Below, piece after piece: positions 9,715 to 20,125 of a stretch of DNA of 64,000 bases. Positions within the stretch are counted from its first letter, which is position 1, and each line of letters begins with the position of its first letter. Origin of the DNA: Streptomyces sp. A0958. Lineage in GTDB: Bacteria; Actinomycetota; Actinomycetes; Streptomycetales; Streptomycetaceae. Location: positions 124,001-188,000 of the forward strand of contig NZ_SSBK01000005.1 in NCBI RefSeq assembly GCF_004795035.1. Direction: 5' to 3'. The notes beneath the pieces were generated by a model, which worked only from the letters and a program-made list of their open reading frames with translations, was not told the DNA's origin and did no database searches. Both the position numbers and the translations under genes were made by a program.

Positions 9715-12700
9715 ATGACACACCACCCCCACCCGCCGCGCACGCGGCCGCGCCCGTTACGGCGGCGCGCGGTCGTCGGCGGCCTGGCCACCGGACTCGC
9801 GCTGTCCCTGTTCTCCCCGTCCCCGGTCTCCGCCCACCCCGCGCCGCAGGCCGGGCGGGCGACGGCCGCCGAAGCCACCACCCACCGCTACCCGGGCAAC
9901 GACCACCGCGCCCACACCGTCACCTGGGACGAGAAGTCCCTCAAGATCGACGGGGAGCGGCTGGTCGTCTGGTCCGGAGAGTTCCACTACTGGCGGCTGC
10001 CCAGCCCCGACCAGTGGCGCGACGTACTGCAGAAGCTCAAGGCGTCGGGCTTCAACGCCGTTTCGCTGTACTTCTTCTGGGGCTACCACTCGTCGGTGCC
10101 GGGCTCCTACGACTTCAGCGGCGTCCGCGACATCGACCGGCTCCTGACCATGGCCGAGCAGGAGGGCCTGTACGTCATCGCCCGCCCCGGCCCGTACATC
10201 AACGCCGAAGTGAGCATGGGCGGCCTGCCGCCGTACATGAGCACGTACGCGGGCGAGCAGCGCACCGCCGATCCGCAGAACCTGGCGGCCGACCTGGAGT
10301 GGCTGAAGGCCGTCAACGGCATCATCGGCCGGCACCAGATCACCGACGGCGGCGGCAGCGTCATCGCCTACCAGGTCGAGAACGAACAGATCGACAACTC
10401 AGCCGAGCACATCGACTACATCGAGAAGCTGCAGAGCGCGGTCGTCCAACAGGGCATCACCGTCCCGCTGTTCCACAACGACTACGGCAACGGGCACGGC
10501 TGGAACGTGCCCGGCGGCCCCGGCGGTTCCAAGCTCGGCCTGTACGCCTTCGACACCTACCCGCTGGGCTTCGACTGCGCCGGCGCCCGGGGCAGGCTGA
10601 GCGACTACGAGACCCGGGTACGCGGCTACTCGCCCACCACCCCCGTCTTCATCGCCGAGGGCCAGGGCGGCGCGTTCACCGCGTGGGGCCGCGACTTCCA
10701 GACCGACGAGTGCGCGAAGTTCACCGACGAGGCGTTCACCCGCCAGTTCGCCGTGAACAACCTCGCCAACGGGGCCACCCTCTCCAACACCTACATGGAG
10801 TACGGCGGCACCAACTGGGGCTGGACCGGAGATCCCGGCTCCGGCTTCACCTCGTACGACTACGGGGCGGCGATCTCCGAGAACCGCGCGATCACGCCGA
10901 AGCTCGCCGTCCAGAAGGAATTCGGCTACCTGCAGAGCGCGGTGAAGCCGATCGCCTCCGCGGAGCCCGACACCGCCCCCGACCTCACCGTCACGGGCGG
11001 CGGCCCGGTCAGGGTCCAGCAGCGCCGGTCCACCGAGCAGGCCGACGACACCTCCGTCTCGGGCCACGGCATGCGGCTCATCACGCTGCGCCACCCCGAC
11101 TCCAACGACACCACGACCAGCCGCGTCACCTTCCCCCTGGACCTGACCGGCGACGGCGGCTATGCCCGGGTTCCGCAGAAGCCGGACACCGCGATCACGG
11201 TGGACGGCCGGGACGCCACCACCCTCGTGGCGGACTACGCCTTCGGATCGCACCGGCTCGTCTACTCCACCTCCCAGCTCCTCACCCAGCTGAACGCCGG
11301 ACGCGATCTGCTCGTCCTCGACGGGGCGAAGGGCACCGACGGCGAGACCGTCCTGCGCTACGCGAAGCGGCCGAAGGTCACCACGGTGGCCGGGGCACCC
11401 GTGGAGACCACCTGGGACCCGGTACGCAAGGACCTGCGGCTCAACTACCAGCACGGTGGGAGCCGCACCGTACGCATCTCGGGCGGCGGCGGTCGCGACC
11501 TCACCGTCGTGATCGGCGACCGGGACGGTGTCGCGGACATCTGGCAGCTCGACGCGGGCAGCGGCCAGGCGCTGGTCATCGGCCCGGAACTCGCCCGCAC
11601 CGCCCGCGTGAGCGGAACCCGCCTCGACCTCACCGGTGACACCCGCGAGGCCGGCCGGGTCAGGGTCTTCGCACCGGCCGGGGTGAAGACCCTGACCTGG
11701 AACAACAAGGTGGTACGGGCCGAGCGGGACGCCTCCGGGGCGCTCGTCGCCCGGCTGCCCGGCCCGGCGAAGGTGTCGGTGCCCGCCCTGGACACCTGGC
11801 GCACCTCCGCCTCCGACCCCGAGCGCACGGCGGACTTCGACGACTCGGCGTGGACCAGGGCGGACCGCACCACCGCCGCGAACACCCGGCACGGGCCCGG
11901 CGCGGCGTCCGGAGTCGTGCTGGACACGGACGAGTACGGCTTCCACGAGGGCGACACCTGGTACCGGGGCCACTACACGCCCACCGTGGCCGGCAGCACC
12001 GTGAAGGTCACGGTGAAGACCGGCACCGCCGGCCACGCCCTGGTCTGGCTCGACGGCCACTACCTCGGCGCCCAGGGCGACGGCGGCGCCACCTACACCG
12101 TCCCCGAGGGCCTGGTGGAGCCGGGCAAGCCCGCCGTGCTGGCGATCCTGGTGCGGAACATGGGCCAGTACGAGGACTGGAGCTCCGACGGCCGGTCCAA
12201 GGGCGGACGAGGCCTGGCCGACGTCGACATCGCCGGCGCCGGGAAGACCGAGTGGCGCATCCAGGGCGCCGAGGGCGGCGACGAGCCGACCGACACCGCG
12301 CGCGGGCTCTACAACAACGGGGGTCTGTACGGGGAGCGCCTGGGCTGGCACCTGCCGGGTGCGCCGGACGCGTCGTGGGCGCGCACCGGCTCGCTCAAGA
12401 GCGACCGGCCGGGCGTGCGGTGGTACCGCACCACGGCCCGGCTCGACCTGCCGAAGGGGGCCGACACCGCGCTCGGGCTGCGGATCGAGGACGCCGGGGG
12501 CCGGACCGGCAAGTACCGCGTCCAGATCTTCGTCAACGGCTGGAACACCGGTCAGTACGTCAACAACGTGGGCCCGCAGCAGGAGTTCGTCATCCCGTCC
12601 GGCTTCCTGAAGCCGCACGGCGACAACACCGTCGCGCTGGCGGTCACCGCCGAGCAGAGCGGGGTCGGCCCCGACTCGGTGCGGCTGGTGAACCAGGGCA

Positions 12701-12768
12701 GCGTCCTCGGCGGCGTCGCCGGAAAGCAGAACGAGGCACCGGACTACGCGGCCCTCGCCGCGCGGTAG
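9715..12768 (+). CDS. Tat-exported GH35 beta-galactosidase
   Basis: A 1017-residue secreted glycosidase of family GH35, cleaving terminal beta-galactosyl residues. An RRR Tat signal (R16-R18) precedes a hydrophobic core ending near VSAHPAP. The catalytic barrel begins at about residue 75 (WSGEFHYWRLP); the acid/base is E224 in QVENEQ and the nucleophile is E315 in FIAEGQGG. After the barrel come GH35 beta domains and two galactose-binding-like jelly-roll domains (about residues 690-1000, FVNGWNTGQYVNNVGPQQEF). It sits 73 bases after DUF4838 with its own AAAGGG-type ribosome binding site and ends at a hairpin terminator. Confidence 0.93.
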   Translation: MTHHPHPPRTRPRPLRRRAVVGGLATGLALSLFSPSPVSAHPAPQAGRATAAEATTHRYPGNDHRAHTVTWDEKSLKIDGERLVVWSGEFHYWRLPSPDQWRDVLQKLKASGFNAVSLYFFWGYHSSVPGSYDFSGVRDIDRLLTMAEQEGLYVIARPGPYINAEVSMGGLPPYMSTYAGEQRTADPQNLAADLEWLKAVNGIIGRHQITDGGGSVIAYQVENEQIDNSAEHIDYIEKLQSAVVQQGITVPLFHNDYGNGHGWNVPGGPGGSKLGLYAFDTYPLGFDCAGARGRLSDYETRVRGYSPTTPVFIAEGQGGAFTAWGRDFQTDECAKFTDEAFTRQFAVNNLANGATLSNTYMEYGGTNWGWTGDPGSGFTSYDYGAAISENRAITPKLAVQKEFGYLQSAVKPIASAEPDTAPDLTVTGGGPVRVQQRRSTEQADDTSVSGHGMRLITLRHPDSNDTTTSRVTFPLDLTGDGGYARVPQKPDTAITVDGRDATTLVADYAFGSHRLVYSTSQLLTQLNAGRDLLVLDGAKGTDGETVLRYAKRPKVTTVAGAPVETTWDPVRKDLRLNYQHGGSRTVRISGGGGRDLTVVIGDRDGVADIWQLDAGSGQALVIGPELARTARVSGTRLDLTGDTREAGRVRVFAPAGVKTLTWNNKVVRAERDASGALVARLPGPAKVSVPALDTWRTSASDPERTADFDDSAWTRADRTTAANTRHGPGAASGVVLDTDEYGFHEGDTWYRGHYTPTVAGSTVKVTVKTGTAGHALVWLDGHYLGAQGDGGATYTVPEGLVEPGKPAVLAILVRNMGQYEDWSSDGRSKGGRGLADVDIAGAGKTEWRIQGAEGGDEPTDTARGLYNNGGLYGERLGWHLPGAPDASWARTGSLKSDRPGVRWYRTTARLDLPKGADTALGLRIEDAGGRTGKYRVQIFVNGWNTGQYVNNVGPQQEFVIPSGFLKPHGDNTVALAVTAEQSGVGPDSVRLVNQGSVLGGVAGKQNEAPDYAALAAR

Positions 12769-12774
12769 CGAAGG

Positions 12775-12816
12775 GTGCGCGCCCCGGAGGTCCGCCCGGA
12801 CCGCCGGGGCGCGCAC
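12775..12816. terminator. Bidirectional terminator between GH35 and FBP gene
   Basis: GTGCGCGCCCCGG and CCGGGGCGCGCAC form a 13-bp perfect stem closed by an inner GGTCC/GGACC stem. It lies 7 bases after the GH35 stop and 20 bases beyond the convergent FBP gene stop, so it can serve both. Confidence 0.75.
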
Positions 12817-12835
12817 GGCCGCCCCCGGACCCCGC

Positions 12836-13330
12836 TCAGCTGAAGAGCTTCGTCACGAACGCGGAGAGGTTGGTGACCGTACGGGCGATCTGCTCCTCGG
12901 TGGTCAGCGACTCCTTGAAGCGGGCGCCGGAGGCCACGGCCTTCCTGCCGCGCACGTACAGCGAGCAGGCCAGGTCGGTGCACATGTACAGGCCGACCGA
13001 ATTGCCCTCCCGCCCGGCGGGTCCTGTCTTGCGTGCGGTCATCAGCGAGACCCCGCTGCCCGGGTGCGTGGTCAGGCAGAGCGAGCACATGCTCCGGTGG
13101 AGGAACCCGCGCTGCTGGGACGGGAAGCGCAGCGAGATCCCGGCCAGCTCGCCCTCGTGCTCGGTGACGATGTAGCTGCGCCCCGGCGCGGACAGGTCCC
13201 GCCAGCCCAGGAAGTCGAGGTCGTCCCAGGGCAGCTCCTCGAAATCGCGGGGGAGCGGCAGACGCTTGGCTTCCCCCTTGGAGCAATTCACGAACGATGT
13301 GCGGATGTCCTGCTCGGTCACGGCCTTCAT
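12836..13330 (-). CDS. FBP-domain (FusB-like, EF-G-binding) zinc-finger protein
   Basis: A 164-residue protein with the FBP C-terminal treble-clef zinc site: C82 and C85 in MCSLC, then C117 and C122. FusB-type relatives bind elongation factor G and release it from stalled ribosomes, giving fusidic acid resistance in staphylococci; actinobacterial members are commonly annotated as FBP-domain proteins of unknown role. The ATG at 13330 was chosen over an upstream in-frame extension because the family begins with this MKAVTEQDIR-like segment. It is monocistronic. Antibiotic resistance is not demonstrated here. Confidence 0.85.
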   Translation of the reverse strand: MKAVTEQDIRTSFVNCSKGEAKRLPLPRDFEELPWDDLDFLGWRDLSAPGRSYIVTEHEGELAGISLRFPSQQRGFLHRSMCSLCLTTHPGSGVSLMTARKTGPAGREGNSVGLYMCTDLACSLYVRGRKAVASGARFKESLTTEEQIARTVTNLSAFVTKLFS

Positions 13331-13380
13331 ACCCACGAAGCTAACTCTGCCTATGGGCCCTAGGCAAACGATTAATGCAC

Positions 13381-13887
13381 TTAGGGCTTCACCTGGGGCT
13401 CCTCGGCCGCGAGGGCGAGGCGGTGCACGGGCGGGTGCGGGACGCCGAGGTCCGGGCGCCAGGTCGCGAGGATCTGCGCCGAGGGGTCGAACAGCGGCCC
13501 CGGCAGCGCGTCGAGCGCGGTCCACTCCCAGGTGCTGATCAGGTGCGGTTCGGTCACCCGCGCGGTGCCGGAACCGATGCGCACCAGGGCGGCCATCGTC
13601 ACGCGGTTGATGCCGGCCACGGCGTCGTGCAGCATCGCGAAGACGCTCACCTCGTCCTCGGCGACCGTCAGCCCGGTCTCCTCCCGCAGTTCGCGCACGG
13701 CCGCCGCCGCAACGGACTCGGGCAGCGGATCGACCTTGCCCCCGGGCAACTCCCAGGTGCCGCTGTGATGCCGGCCGAGCAGCACCCGGCCCCGTGCGTC
13801 CTGCACGATCACGCCGACACCCAGCGCCGCCTGCGCCTGCGGCGGACGGGAGTTACGGGAGGGAACGAGGGGGCTTTCGGTGTCCAT
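13381..13887 (-). CDS. NUDIX hydrolase
   Basis: A 168-residue NUDIX-fold pyrophosphohydrolase. The Nudix box runs from G50 to about V75, with [10 protein letters not shown], then REL, EE and TGLTV in the correct GX5EX7REUXEEXGU spacing. The MutT/ADP-ribose-type fold hydrolyses nucleoside diphosphates linked to another moiety. The C-terminal WEW-containing segment resembles members that prefer dCTP or 8-oxo-nucleotides, but the substrate cannot be fixed from sequence. It stands alone, 50 bases from the start of the FBP gene. Confidence 0.9.
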   Translation of the reverse strand: MDTESPLVPSRNSRPPQAQAALGVGVIVQDARGRVLLGRHHSGTWELPGGKVDPLPESVAAAAVRELREETGLTVAEDEVSVFAMLHDAVAGINRVTMAALVRIGSGTARVTEPHLISTWEWTALDALPGPLFDPSAQILATWRPDLGVPHPPVHRLALAAEEPQVKP

Positions 13888-13959
13888 GCGGTTCTCCTGA
13901 CGGGGGCCGTTCCGGTTCGGGCGTCGAGCCTATGGGGCGGCGGCGCCCGGCCCCCGCGC

Positions 13960-14777
13960 CTATACCGCCAGCCGCAGCGAGGTGTCCGACACGCCGAGCC
14001 GTACGCTCTGCCCCCAGGTCAGCTCCAGCGCGTCCGCCTCCATCCCGTCGCCGAAGACCACCACCCGGTCGGACTCCACGGTCAGCCGCAGCCCCTGCCC
14101 CCGGCCCAGCTCGCCCGAGACGAACGAGGTGCCGGTCACCGGCGACGGCCAGGCATCCCGGACGAACCAGAGCAGCCGGGGGTCGGCGGGCCCGGGCAGG
14201 GCGGGGGGGGGCTGCGGCGCTCCTGCCACAGGGAGCGCAGCCAGCCGGTGGCCCCGGTGCCGGTCCCGACCAGGACGCCGGAGGAGGCCTGCGGCTCGGC
14301 GGGGGAGTCCGCCGCGTCGAGGCCGAGCCGGTAGCGGGCCGTCTGGTGACCGGGCGGGCCGAGGTAGATCTCGTTGAGGGCGAGCAGTCGCTGTGTGTCG
14401 TCGGCCACCGCCTCGACCATCGTCAGGTCGTCCGCCCGCCCGCCGGGCGCCACGGCCGCCCGCATGAGGGCCGCCGCGTCGGCCGGCCGGTGGCGCACCA
14501 GGACACCGGGGTTGCGGCCCGGGTCGGTGTCGATGCCGACGACCGGCTGGCCGGACAGGTACTTGGCGGCGTCGGCGACCAGACCGTCCTGGCCGGCCAC
14601 GACCACGACGTCCTCGGGTGCGAACAGGAACCGGTCCAGATCCGCCCGCTCCACCCGGCAGTGCCGCCACTGGAGCGGTACGGCCGCCGCCACGTCGGCC
14701 GGCGCCTGCCGGGTCCGCCCGGGGACGACAAGGCTTGCCCGGGTACCCGAACGGCCGGTGACTTCGGGAGAAGTCAC
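13960..14777 (-). pseudogene. NAD kinase-like (ATP-NAD kinase fold) gene split by a frameshift in a 9-C run
   Basis: The frame from 14777 encodes FAPEDVVVVAGQDGLV, QPVVGID, ALNEIYLG and SSGVLVGTGTGATGW, blocks of the NAD-kinase/diacylglycerol-kinase fold (GQDG replaces the usual GGDG). At the C9 run (G9 on the plus strand, 14203-14211) this frame is lost, and the expected C-terminus (LLWFVRDAWPSPVTGT, then SDRVVVFGDGMEAD) continues in another frame to a stop at 13960. Ten or seven Cs would restore one frame of about 272 residues. It could be a sequencing error, a true pseudogene or slippage-based variation. The start is unsure because the 14777 ATG lies inside a large hairpin. Confidence 0.75.
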
Positions 14778-14789
14778 CGGCCGTTCGGG
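14746..14789. terminator. Perfect 20-bp stem hairpin (GGGA loop)
   Basis: Arms 14746-14765 and 14770-14789 pair perfectly over 20 bases around a GGGA loop. It lies between the TetR gene and the NAD-kinase-like gene, both on the minus strand, and covers the first possible ATG of the latter. A factor-independent terminator for the TetR gene is the simplest reading; control of the downstream start is possible. Confidence 0.7.
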
Positions 14790-14864
14790 TTGCGCGCCGT
14801 CCCCGTCCCCACGGTGCGGCGCGGGCGGGCCGCCGTCATCCGCTGGGGCGACGGCCCACGTCTG

Positions 14865-15494
14865 TCAGGACCCGGACGCCGGAGCGCCCAGGCCGAGTGC
14901 GGGAAGGACGGCGCCCTCCACGAAGCGGACGAGGAAGGTCTCGTCCGCATGGGCCCCCTGTAGCATCGGGCGGGCCCGCATCACGCCCAGCAACTGCGCG
15001 GAGACGAACTCCGTCGCCGGGTTGTCCGCCGCCACCTCGCCGCGCTCCACCCCGCGCCGGACGAGCGCGTCGATCGCCGCCATCTCCGGCAGGATCAGCG
15101 ACTCGCGCAGCGCGCACAGCAGCTCCTGGTTGTGCAGGGCGGCGTGGCTCAGGGCCAGCATCAGGGGCGTGTCGCGCCCCGATCCCTCGCCTATGGCCCG
15201 CGCCGCCTCCAGCAGGTCGCCCGCCAGCGTGCCGGTGTCGATCGTCCGCAGGGTGCCGCGCCGGGTGCCGTGCAGGGCGGCCACGACCAGCTCGGGCTTC
15301 GACCCCCACTGACGGTAGAGCGTGGACTTGCCGCAGCGGGACCGGGAGGCGACCCCCTCCATGGTCAGCGACTCGTAGCCGCTCTCCCTCAGCATGTCGA
15401 GCACGGCCGTGTAGAGCTCCTGGGCCCGCTCCGGCGTGATCTTCGAGCGGCGCTGCGCGGGGGCGTGCTCCTGCTCGGTCTCCAGCGACGGCAT
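14865..15494 (-). CDS. TetR-family transcriptional regulator
   Basis: A 209-residue TetR regulator. The helix-turn-helix spans about residues 20-65 (MEGVASRSRCGKSTLYRQWGSK). The C-terminal ligand domain is of the common TetR_C type with ARAIGEGSG and LLGVMRARPML segments. The ATG at 15494 has an AGAGGGAAA ribosome binding site 6 bases upstream; a longer frame to 15695 runs through operator repeats and is rejected. It is divergent from the PAP2 gene at 15652, and the two share a region with a 25-bp perfect inverted repeat that is very likely its operator. Confidence 0.9.
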   Translation of the reverse strand: MPSLETEQEHAPAQRRSKITPERAQELYTAVLDMLRESGYESLTMEGVASRSRCGKSTLYRQWGSKPELVVAALHGTRRGTLRTIDTGTLAGDLLEAARAIGEGSGRDTPLMLALSHAALHNQELLCALRESLILPEMAAIDALVRRGVERGEVAADNPATEFVSAQLLGVMRARPMLQGAHADETFLVRFVEGAVLPALGLGAPASGS

Positions 15495-15529
15495 GCGCTT
15501 TCCCTCTCTGCGACTCTGCGACGAGGTCC

Positions 15530-15599
15530 ATCGATACGCCAGTGTACCGATACGCGAGTGTCCCGATACGGTTGCGTATCGGTACACTGGCGTATCGAT
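15530..15599. promoter_or_regulatory. Large TetR operator: 25-bp perfect inverted repeat plus 16-bp direct repeats
   Basis: Arms 15530-15554 and 15575-15599 are perfect reverse complements over 25 bases, separated by 20 bases. Within the left part CGATACG recurs at 16-bp spacing (CGATACGCCAGTGTAC, CGATACGCGAGTGTCC, CGATACGGTTG), giving three direct copies plus the inverted one. The block fills the TetR/PAP2 divergent promoter, consistent with cooperative binding of two or more TetR dimers. Confidence 0.85.
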
Positions 15600-15651
15600 A
15601 AGGGCGGAGAACCGCCCGCTACACACCGCTTCGTCAGCAAAGGGGCACCGG

Positions 15652-16467
15652 GTGAAGTACGCCGGTAACAGGCCCGCCGATCGGGAGCCGGACACCTCTG
15701 CCCGACCACCCCTAGTCCGCGAGCTCCTCCTCGTCGTAGGACTCTTCGTGATCTACAAGCTCGGCCGCCAGGCCGCGAACGGTCACGTCGATGAGGCGTT
15801 CCACAACGCCGGCCGCGTCTGGGACTTCGAACGTGCCGTGCACCTGCCCGGCGAGGGCCTCGTACAGCGCCTGCTCCTGCACGACGAGACGCTGATCCAC
15901 CTCGCGAACACCTACTACGCGACCGTGCACTTCCCGGCCACGCTGCTCTTCCTCGCCTGGCTGTACTGGCGCCGCCCCCGCCATTACGTCTGGTCGCGCC
16001 GCATCCTCGCCGTGCTCACCGGCGCCGCGCTCGCCCTGCACCTGCTCTTCCCGCTCGCCCCGCCGCGCCTCCTCGCCGCCACCGGTCTCATCGACACCGG
16101 CCAGGTCTACGGACCGACGGTGTACGGGGCCACGCCCGCCACCGACTCCATGGCGAACCAGTTCGCCGCGATGCCCTCACTGCACTTCGGCTGGGCGGTC
16201 ATGGTCGGCGTCGGCCTCGTCGTCGCCACCCGCTCCCGGTGGCGCTGGCTGTGGCTGCTGCACCCGGCGATCACGCTGCTCGTCATCGTCGGCACCGCCA
16301 ACCACTACTGGCTCGACTCGATCGTGGTGGCCGCCCTGCTCTCGGTGGCGTTCGCCGCGCTGCGGCTGCCGCGCGCCGAGCCGGTCCGCCCGCCGCTGCC
16401 GTGGCCGTCCGTCGTTCCGCAGCGGGAACACGTCACGCCCTACGCCTCCTCCGGGGCGCGCCGGTGA
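15652..16467 (+). CDS. PAP2-superfamily membrane phosphatase / inositolphosphotransferase-like protein
   Basis: A 271-residue polytopic membrane protein. About six hydrophobic segments carry the PAP2-like motifs PSLHFGWAV and NHYWLDSIV, whose histidines form the phosphoesterase/transferase active site. Aur1/Ipt1-type members handle lipid-linked phosphates or inositol phosphoceramide-like lipids. GTG 15652 is chosen for its AAAGGGG ribosome binding site and because earlier in-frame starts would translate the TetR operator. It overlaps the next gene by GTGA, so the two are co-transcribed and probably repressed by the divergent TetR. Confidence 0.87.
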   Translation: MKYAGNRPADREPDTSARPPLVRELLLVVGLFVIYKLGRQAANGHVDEAFHNAGRVWDFERAVHLPGEGLVQRLLLHDETLIHLANTYYATVHFPATLLFLAWLYWRRPRHYVWSRRILAVLTGAALALHLLFPLAPPRLLAATGLIDTGQVYGPTVYGATPATDSMANQFAAMPSLHFGWAVMVGVGLVVATRSRWRWLWLLHPAITLLVIVGTANHYWLDSIVVAALLSVAFAALRLPRAEPVRPPLPWPSVVPQREHVTPYASSGARR

Positions 16468-17399
16468 ACGGCACCCTGGCCGCCGTCGCGCTGTCCCTCG
16501 TCTCCGCCGCCGCCTACGCGGCGGCCGCGGTGGCGCAGGCACGGCTGGCCGGCCGCACCGAACCGGGCACCGGGACGCTCCGGCTGCTCGGGCGCGGCGC
16601 CTGGTGGTGTGCCGTCGGGCTGAACGCGGGCGGCGCCCTCCTGCATGTCGCCGCCCTGAAGTACGGACCGCTCACGCTGGTCCAGCCGCTCGGCGCGCTC
16701 ACCCTGGTGGCGGCCGTACCGCTGGGCGCCCGGGCCGCCGGCCGCCGCGTCACCGCCACCGAGTGGCGCGGCACCCTGCTCACGCTGCTCGGCCTCGGGG
16801 CCCTGCTGCTGACGACGGGCGGGACCGCCCCGCACGAGACGCTGACCCTGGCCGAGGCGCTGGCCGTCGGCGCCGGGACCATGGCCCTCGTCGCCGGCCT
16901 CAGCCGCCCGGGCGCCCGCCCCGGCCTCCGGCACGCGGCGGCCTCCGGCATCACATCCGGCGTCGCCTCCGCGCTCACCCAGACCCTGACCGTCGCCGTC
17001 ACCGACCACACCGGCCCACTGCTCAGCCCGCGCCTGGTGGTCGTCGCCGTGCTCGTGTCCGCCTTCGCGATGGGCGGGCTGCTGCTCTCGCAGACCGCCT
17101 ACCGGGGCGGACTCGGGGCGCCGCTCGCCGTCGTCACCCTCGCCAACCCGGTCGCCGCCGCGGCCATCGGCCTGGCGCTGCTGGGGGAGCGGTTCCAGGG
17201 CGGACCGGCCGGACTCGTCCCGGCGCTGCTCGGCACGGCGGCCGCCGTCCGGGGCGTGATCCTGCTCAGCCGCGCCCAGGCGCAGCCCGTGCCCGCCGTG
17301 GCCGGGGCCCCGGCCACGACCCGGTCGAGGGTGGTCATCAGGAGCCCCCGGGCCTCGCGCCCGGAACAGCCGCGCAGGATCAGGGTGGGCCGCTCCTGA
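16464..17399 (+). CDS. DMT-superfamily (EamA-like) transporter
   Basis: A 311-residue protein with nine to ten hydrophobic segments and the two-repeat EamA layout, including ALKYGPLTLVQPLGALTLV and VVTLANPVAAAAIGLALLGE. The GTG start overlaps the PAP2 stop, so it belongs to the TetR-controlled unit. It is a clear paralogue of the minus-strand gene at 57987-59117 (shared LSLVSAxAYAA opening, YGPLxLVQPLGALT, TTVNP/LANPV blocks). The C-terminal 40 residues are hydrophilic and cytoplasmic. Substrate unknown. Confidence 0.87.
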   Translation: MNGTLAAVALSLVSAAAYAAAAVAQARLAGRTEPGTGTLRLLGRGAWWCAVGLNAGGALLHVAALKYGPLTLVQPLGALTLVAAVPLGARAAGRRVTATEWRGTLLTLLGLGALLLTTGGTAPHETLTLAEALAVGAGTMALVAGLSRPGARPGLRHAAASGITSGVASALTQTLTVAVTDHTGPLLSPRLVVVAVLVSAFAMGGLLLSQTAYRGGLGAPLAVVTLANPVAAAAIGLALLGERFQGGPAGLVPALLGTAAAVRGVILLSRAQAQPVPAVAGAPATTRSRVVIRSPRASRPEQPRRIRVGRS

Positions 17400-17419
17400 G
17401 CGCACCGGCCGCCTCCGGG

Positions 17420-17968
17420 TTACCCGGGATCGGGCGCCGGGGCGGGGTAGTCCGCGAGCGCGCGGGTCAGCCACCCGATCCAGAAGTTCTCCAGGTCGAT
17501 GCCGCCGCGCAGCACCAGATGCCGCAGCCGGTCCTCGGGCGTGTCCCGGCCCGGCGGGAAGTCCCGCTCCTCGATCTCCAGGTACTCCGCCAGCTGCCGC
17601 CGGTGCAGCGCCAGATGGCGGCGCAGCTCCGCGTCGAGCCCGGGCGCCCCGACGACCGCCGCCGCACGCACCCGCAGCAGCAGCGGATCGCGTACCTGCT
17701 TGGGGTCCTCCTGCCGAGCCACCCAGGCGGACAGCGCCTCGCGGCCCGCCGGCAGCACCTCGTACTCCTTCTTCTGCCCCCGGGCGGGCTGCGCCGGGGT
17801 CAGCGCCCTGATCTGCCCGGCCTGCTCCAGCTTGCCCAGCTCGCGGTAGATCTGCTGGTGCGTCGCCGACCAGAAGTAGCCGATCGACCGGTCGAACCTG
17901 CGGGTCAGCTCAAGGCCCGAGGAGGGCTTTTCGAGCAGGGCGGTGAGGATCGCGTGCGGCAGTGACAT
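17420..17968 (-). CDS. PadR-family transcriptional regulator
   Basis: A 182-residue PadR regulator. The winged helix occupies residues about 1-85 (SLPHAILTALLEKPSSGLEL, HQQIYRELGKLEQAGQI), and a Vir_act_alpha-type C-terminal helical dimerisation domain follows (RRHLALHRRQLAEYLEIE). The ATG at 17968 has AGGATG 7-8 bases upstream; the ATG 9 bases earlier lacks that spacing. PadR proteins usually answer phenolics, drugs or envelope stress. It lies 61 bases downstream of FadH on the same strand and could be read with it. Confidence 0.88.
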   Translation of the reverse strand: MSLPHAILTALLEKPSSGLELTRRFDRSIGYFWSATHQQIYRELGKLEQAGQIRALTPAQPARGQKKEYEVLPAGREALSAWVARQEDPKQVRDPLLLRVRAAAVVGAPGLDAELRRHLALHRRQLAEYLEIEERDFPPGRDTPEDRLRHLVLRGGIDLENFWIGWLTRALADYPAPAPDPG

Positions 17969-18029
17969 GGGGTGCATCCTAAGGACGGCCGGACGGGTCG
18001 CAGGCCGCCCGGCCGTGGGGCCGCCCGGG

Positions 18030-20078
<2,049 letters not shown>

Positions 20079-20089
20079 CTAGACCACCG

Positions 20090-20125
20090 GAACGCCATTG
20101 TGCAACAAGTTGCACAATGGCGTTC
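20090..20125. promoter_or_regulatory. Perfect palindromic operator upstream of fadH (17-bp arms, 2-bp centre)
   Basis: Arms 20090-20106 and 20109-20125 are exact reverse complements around AA, with the core TTGTGCAACAAGTTGCACAA. It sits 45 bases before the fadH ATG and 155 before the divergent DoxX ATG. The size suits a TetR or similar dimeric repressor. No regulator is encoded next to it except PadR downstream of fadH. Confidence 0.8.

Noticed and set aside
10399-12816. 805-residue open frame opposite the GH35 gene, and similar long frames opposite other genes (7356-9881, 59265-61439, 20897-22684)
   Set aside because: They mirror strong known genes, have GC-skewed low-complexity translations without family motifs, and arise because stop codons are rare in high-GC DNA.
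12836-13330. FBP gene called as fusidic acid resistance
   Set aside because: Shared fold with FusB is not proof of resistance; actinobacterial members are uncharacterised.
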